Source: Bacteroidota bacterium
Lineage (GTDB): Bacteria; Bacteroidota; Bacteroidia; Chitinophagales; Chitinophagaceae
Length of the DNA: 64,000 nucleotides
NCBI GenBank assembly: GCA_023415275.1
Contig: JAEZLJ010000086.1
Location: 28,522-92,521 of the forward strand
Reading direction: 5' to 3'
Shown one piece after another: positions 61,474 through 64,000 of this stretch; within the stretch, counting starts at the first letter, position 1, and each line of letters opens with the position of its first letter. Both the position numbers and the translations under genes were made by a program. The notes below the pieces were generated by a model. That model had not been told where the DNA came from and ran no database searches. It saw nothing but the letters and a program-made list of their open reading frames with translations.

Positions 61474-64000
61474 TCATAAGAACTGGCCGGTCCTGCTCTC
61501 CTTGATCTTTTTCAGGTCGGCAGGCTTTCCTTCAAACACAAGATGACCTCCACCTGCTCCTGCTTCGGGACCCAGGTCTATCACCCAGTCTGCACTCTTT
61601 ATTACGTCGGTATTGTGTTCTATTACAATAATGGAATGGCCCTGGTCAATAAGGGCATTAAAGGATGCCAGCAACTTTTTAATATCATGAAAATGCAGCC
61701 CTGTGGTTGGTTCGTCAAATATGAAGAGGATCTTGCCAAGGCTTTTTCCTTTACCCAGGAATGAAGCCAGCTTCACCCTTTGTGCCTCACCACCGGAAAG
61801 GGTATCCGAAGATTGGCCCAGTTTCACATAACCCAGCCCTACATCACTCAATGGCTTGATGCATCCGCTGATATTTTTTTCATCCTTAAAAAACTCGATG
61901 GCTTCATCCACACTCATTTCCAATACTTCATACACATTTTTGCCTTTGTATTGCACTTCCAGCACTTCCTCCTTGAATTTCTTTCCATGACAGACCTCGC
62001 ATGTCAGGTGTACATCGGCTAAAAATTGCATTTCCACTATTTTCTCTCCTTCTCCCTTACAGGCATCACAGCGGCCACCATCAACATTGAAAGAAAAATG
62101 CTTGGGCTGAAAACCACGCATTTTACTCAAAGGCTGGGATGAGAACAGGTCGCGGATATTGTCCCAGGCTTTTATATAAGTAACAGGATTGCTGCGGGAA
62201 GATTTACCGATAGGATTCTGATCTACCATTTCCACGCTGGAAATGGAATCTGTATTTCCTTTCAAATTCCTGTGAAAGCCGACTTTATCCGCTGCTTCTC
62301 CCTGCAACTTTTTAAGGGCAGGGTAAAGTATATGCTTGATCAGGGTGGTTTTACCGCTGCCGCTCACGCCACTGACTACGCAAAGTACGTTCAGTGGGAA
62401 TTCAACCGTGATATCTTTCAGGTTATGCTGCCGGGCACCTTCTACAATGATCGATTCATTCCATTTTCTTACCCTGGCAGGTGCGTCAATACTGAGCTCT
62501 CCTTTTAAATATTTTCCAGTCAGGCTTTCAGGATTCTTCACGATGGCCTGGTAGTCACCTTCAGCGATCACTTCTCCTCCCAGGTGCGAGGCCAGTGGAC
62601 CCATATCTATGATGTGGTCCGCCTCCCTCATCATCATCTCATCATGCTCTACTACTACAACTGTATTGCCAAGATCGCGTAATTCTTTCAGCACGCTGAT
62701 CAAGTTGTGGGTATCACGGGGATGCAGGCCAATGGAAGGCTCGTCAAGTATGTACAATGAATTAGTAAGGTTGCTGCCCAGGCTGCGGGTAAGCTGTATG
62801 CGCTGGCTTTCCCCTCCACTGAGTGTATTGGCTAAGCGATTAAGCGACAGGTATCCAAGGCCCACACTTAACATGGTATCAATGCGGTGATTGATCTCTA
62901 TAAGTATTCTTTTAGCCACCTGGGCTTCGTAGGGTGTAAATTCTTTAGAAGCATGGTCAAACCATACGCGGAGATCACGAATGGGCATTTCACTCAGTTC
63001 ACCTATATGCTTTCCGTTTATTTTGATGTAAAGGGCTTCTTTGCGAAGCCTGTAGCCATGGCAATCAGGACAAAGGGTCCTGCCCCTGTAGCGGCTTAGA
63101 ATAACCCTGTACTGAACCTTATAAAGGTTTTGCTCCACTTCTTTAAAAAAGTCATTAATGCCGTAAACAAACTGGTTTCCTTCCCATAAAATCCTGTATT
63201 GTTCGGCCGTAAGATCGGCAATAGCCTTATGAACAGGAAAATCGAACTTGCGGGCATTGCGTATAAAGTCTTCTTTCCACTTGCCTAGCTTTTCTCCTTT
63301 CCAGGGAGCCACGGCACCTTCATACACACTCAAAAGTTTATTGGGTATCACCAGGTCATCATCAATTCCCAGCACCAGGGAGAATCCCTCGCAGGTGGGA
63401 CAGGCGCCATAAGGATTGTTGAATGATAACAAATTGGGAGAAGGCTCCTCAAAGCTGATGCCGTCAAGCTCAAACCTGTTATTGAAAGAGATCAGCTTTT
63501 CTCCATCCACCTCCAGGTACACATCTCCCTCCCCTTCATAAAATGCAGTGCCAATGGAATCGGAAAGCCTGTGAATATCATCTTCATCAAAATCTTTGAC
63601 CACAATGCGGTCTATCAGCACATATACATTCTCAGGATAGGCAAAGGCAGCCATAAAATCTTCAGGGGAAGACAGCAGTTCTTCAATATGGTATGTTTTG
63701 CCTTGTTTCACAGGGTTTTCCTTTTGAACATGGGAAAAAGGGGAAACATAAATGCGGCTAAAACCCTTTTGCATCAATATGTTCAATTCCTCTCTTTCAT
63801 CCCTGTTGCGATGCTGTTTAAAAGCGGAAAGAATAAAAGCCTTGCTACCTGCTTTCAGGTGGGTGATCTGGTCCAGCACATCTTTCACATCATCCTTTTT
63901 CACCACGCGGCCTGAAACTGGAGAAATGGTTTTGCCGGCCCGGGCAAAAAGCAGTCGTAAGTAATCATAGATCTCCGTCATGCTGCCCACTGTGCTGCGG
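61474..64000 (-). CDS. uvrA: second UvrA paralogue (5' end outside window)
   Basis: The frame is open to the right edge; about 841 residues of a protein of roughly 930-950 are present. The first visible residues (RSTVGSMTEIYDYLRLLFAR) lie in the UvrA N-terminal region, so the first Walker A is off the edge. Visible are the zinc-binding CPTCEGFS and CPDCHGYR, signature LSGGESQRIQL, the second Walker A GVSGSGKTT, the second zinc module (CDACKGEGE, CEVCHGKKF), LSGGEAQRVKLA and Walker B LFIFDEPTTGLHF. It differs along its length from the 32544-35432 UvrA and has a shorter insertion region, so it is a divergent paralogue. No terminator was recognised. Confidence 0.93.
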   Translation of the reverse strand, partial: RSTVGSMTEIYDYLRLLFARAGKTISPVSGRVVKKDDVKDVLDQITHLKAGSKAFILSAFKQHRNRDEREELNILMQKGFSRIYVSPFSHVQKENPVKQGKTYHIEELLSSPEDFMAAFAYPENVYVLIDRIVVKDFDEDDIHRLSDSIGTAFYEGEGDVYLEVDGEKLISFNNRFELDGISFEEPSPNLLSFNNPYGACPTCEGFSLVLGIDDDLVIPNKLLSVYEGAVAPWKGEKLGKWKEDFIRNARKFDFPVHKAIADLTAEQYRILWEGNQFVYGINDFFKEVEQNLYKVQYRVILSRYRGRTLCPDCHGYRLRKEALYIKINGKHIGELSEMPIRDLRVWFDHASKEFTPYEAQVAKRILIEINHRIDTMLSVGLGYLSLNRLANTLSGGESQRIQLTRSLGSNLTNSLYILDEPSIGLHPRDTHNLISVLKELRDLGNTVVVVEHDEMMMREADHIIDMGPLASHLGGEVIAEGDYQAIVKNPESLTGKYLKGELSIDAPARVRKWNESIIVEGARQHNLKDITVEFPLNVLCVVSGVSGSGKTTLIKHILYPALKKLQGEAADKVGFHRNLKGNTDSISSVEMVDQNPIGKSSRSNPVTYIKAWDNIRDLFSSQPLSKMRGFQPKHFSFNVDGGRCDACKGEGEKIVEMQFLADVHLTCEVCHGKKFKEEVLEVQYKGKNVYEVLEMSVDEAIEFFKDEKNISGCIKPLSDVGLGYVKLGQSSDTLSGGEAQRVKLASFLGKGKSLGKILFIFDEPTTGLHFHDIKKLLASFNALIDQGHSIIVIEHNTDVIKSADWVIDLGPEAGAGGGHLVFEGKPADLKKIKESRTGQFL

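Overview
The window reads as chromosomal DNA of a Bacteroidota bacterium, most likely of the Chitinophagaceae type. The grounds are: the large type IX secretion translocon protein SprA directly downstream of ruvA; several secreted proteins with T9SS-type C-terminal tails; DUF4476 and DUF4293 proteins; an almost complete lack of Shine-Dalgarno sequences; and repeated occurrence of the Bacteroidota -7 promoter box TAnnTTTG just before genes. No prophage, insertion sequence, CRISPR array or plasmid gene was seen. The genus assignment is inference.

Layout. 1-2.6 kb: sprA (cut by the left edge) and ruvA, minus strand. 2.7-4.8 kb: fabH and sucD. 4.8-15.4 kb: envelope proteins of unknown role, a 2041-residue alpha-2-macroglobulin-like protein, an FAD oxidoreductase and a small membrane protein. 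15.4-19.2 kb: a membrane-anchored MutS-like ATPase and aspS. 19.2-24.9 kb: a divergent surface-glycan cluster (two methyltransferases and two paralogous glycosyltransferases back to back, then an MsbA-like ABC exporter). 25-30.4 kb: a lipoprotein hydrolase, a 0.9 kb repeat-rich gap, rarA, an M28 peptidase and a GNAT acetyltransferase. 30.7-38.5 kb: outer-membrane and secreted proteins, uvrA, an OmpA lipoprotein and a PAP2 phosphatase. 38.5-45.6 kb: a three-gene minus-strand operon with two phage-tail-fibre-like secreted proteins and one T9SS-tailed protein. 45.9-49.4 kb: a DUF4406-like protein, an LLM flavin oxidoreductase, tRNA-Pro and tRNA-Ser, and dnaA. 49.7-59.7 kb: a COG2509 flavoprotein, an ABC-2 exporter pair, a helical-repeat protein, a 2H phosphoesterase, a nitronate monooxygenase-like protein, a sugar nucleotidyltransferase, glyA and DUF4293. 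60.2-64 kb: a T9SS-tailed protein and a second UvrA paralogue cut by the right edge.

How parts may work together. SprA forms the outer-membrane conduit for T9SS; the T9SS-tailed proteins at 31.8, 38.6 and 60.2 kb are likely clients. The 19-25 kb cluster looks like a unit for making and flipping a surface glycan. The rest is core metabolism, translation, replication and repair.

Most unusual signals: (1) intergenic arrays of degenerate tandem units with an 11-bp period at three unlinked loci with unrelated unit sequences; (2) three genes whose perfect -7 box ends only 4-5 nt before the start codon, implying leaderless mRNAs; (3) two convergent gene pairs with overlapping 3' ends whose terminator hairpins lie inside the opposing coding sequence; (4) the tail-fibre-like operon; (5) a SusC-plug-like insert in the macroglobulin.
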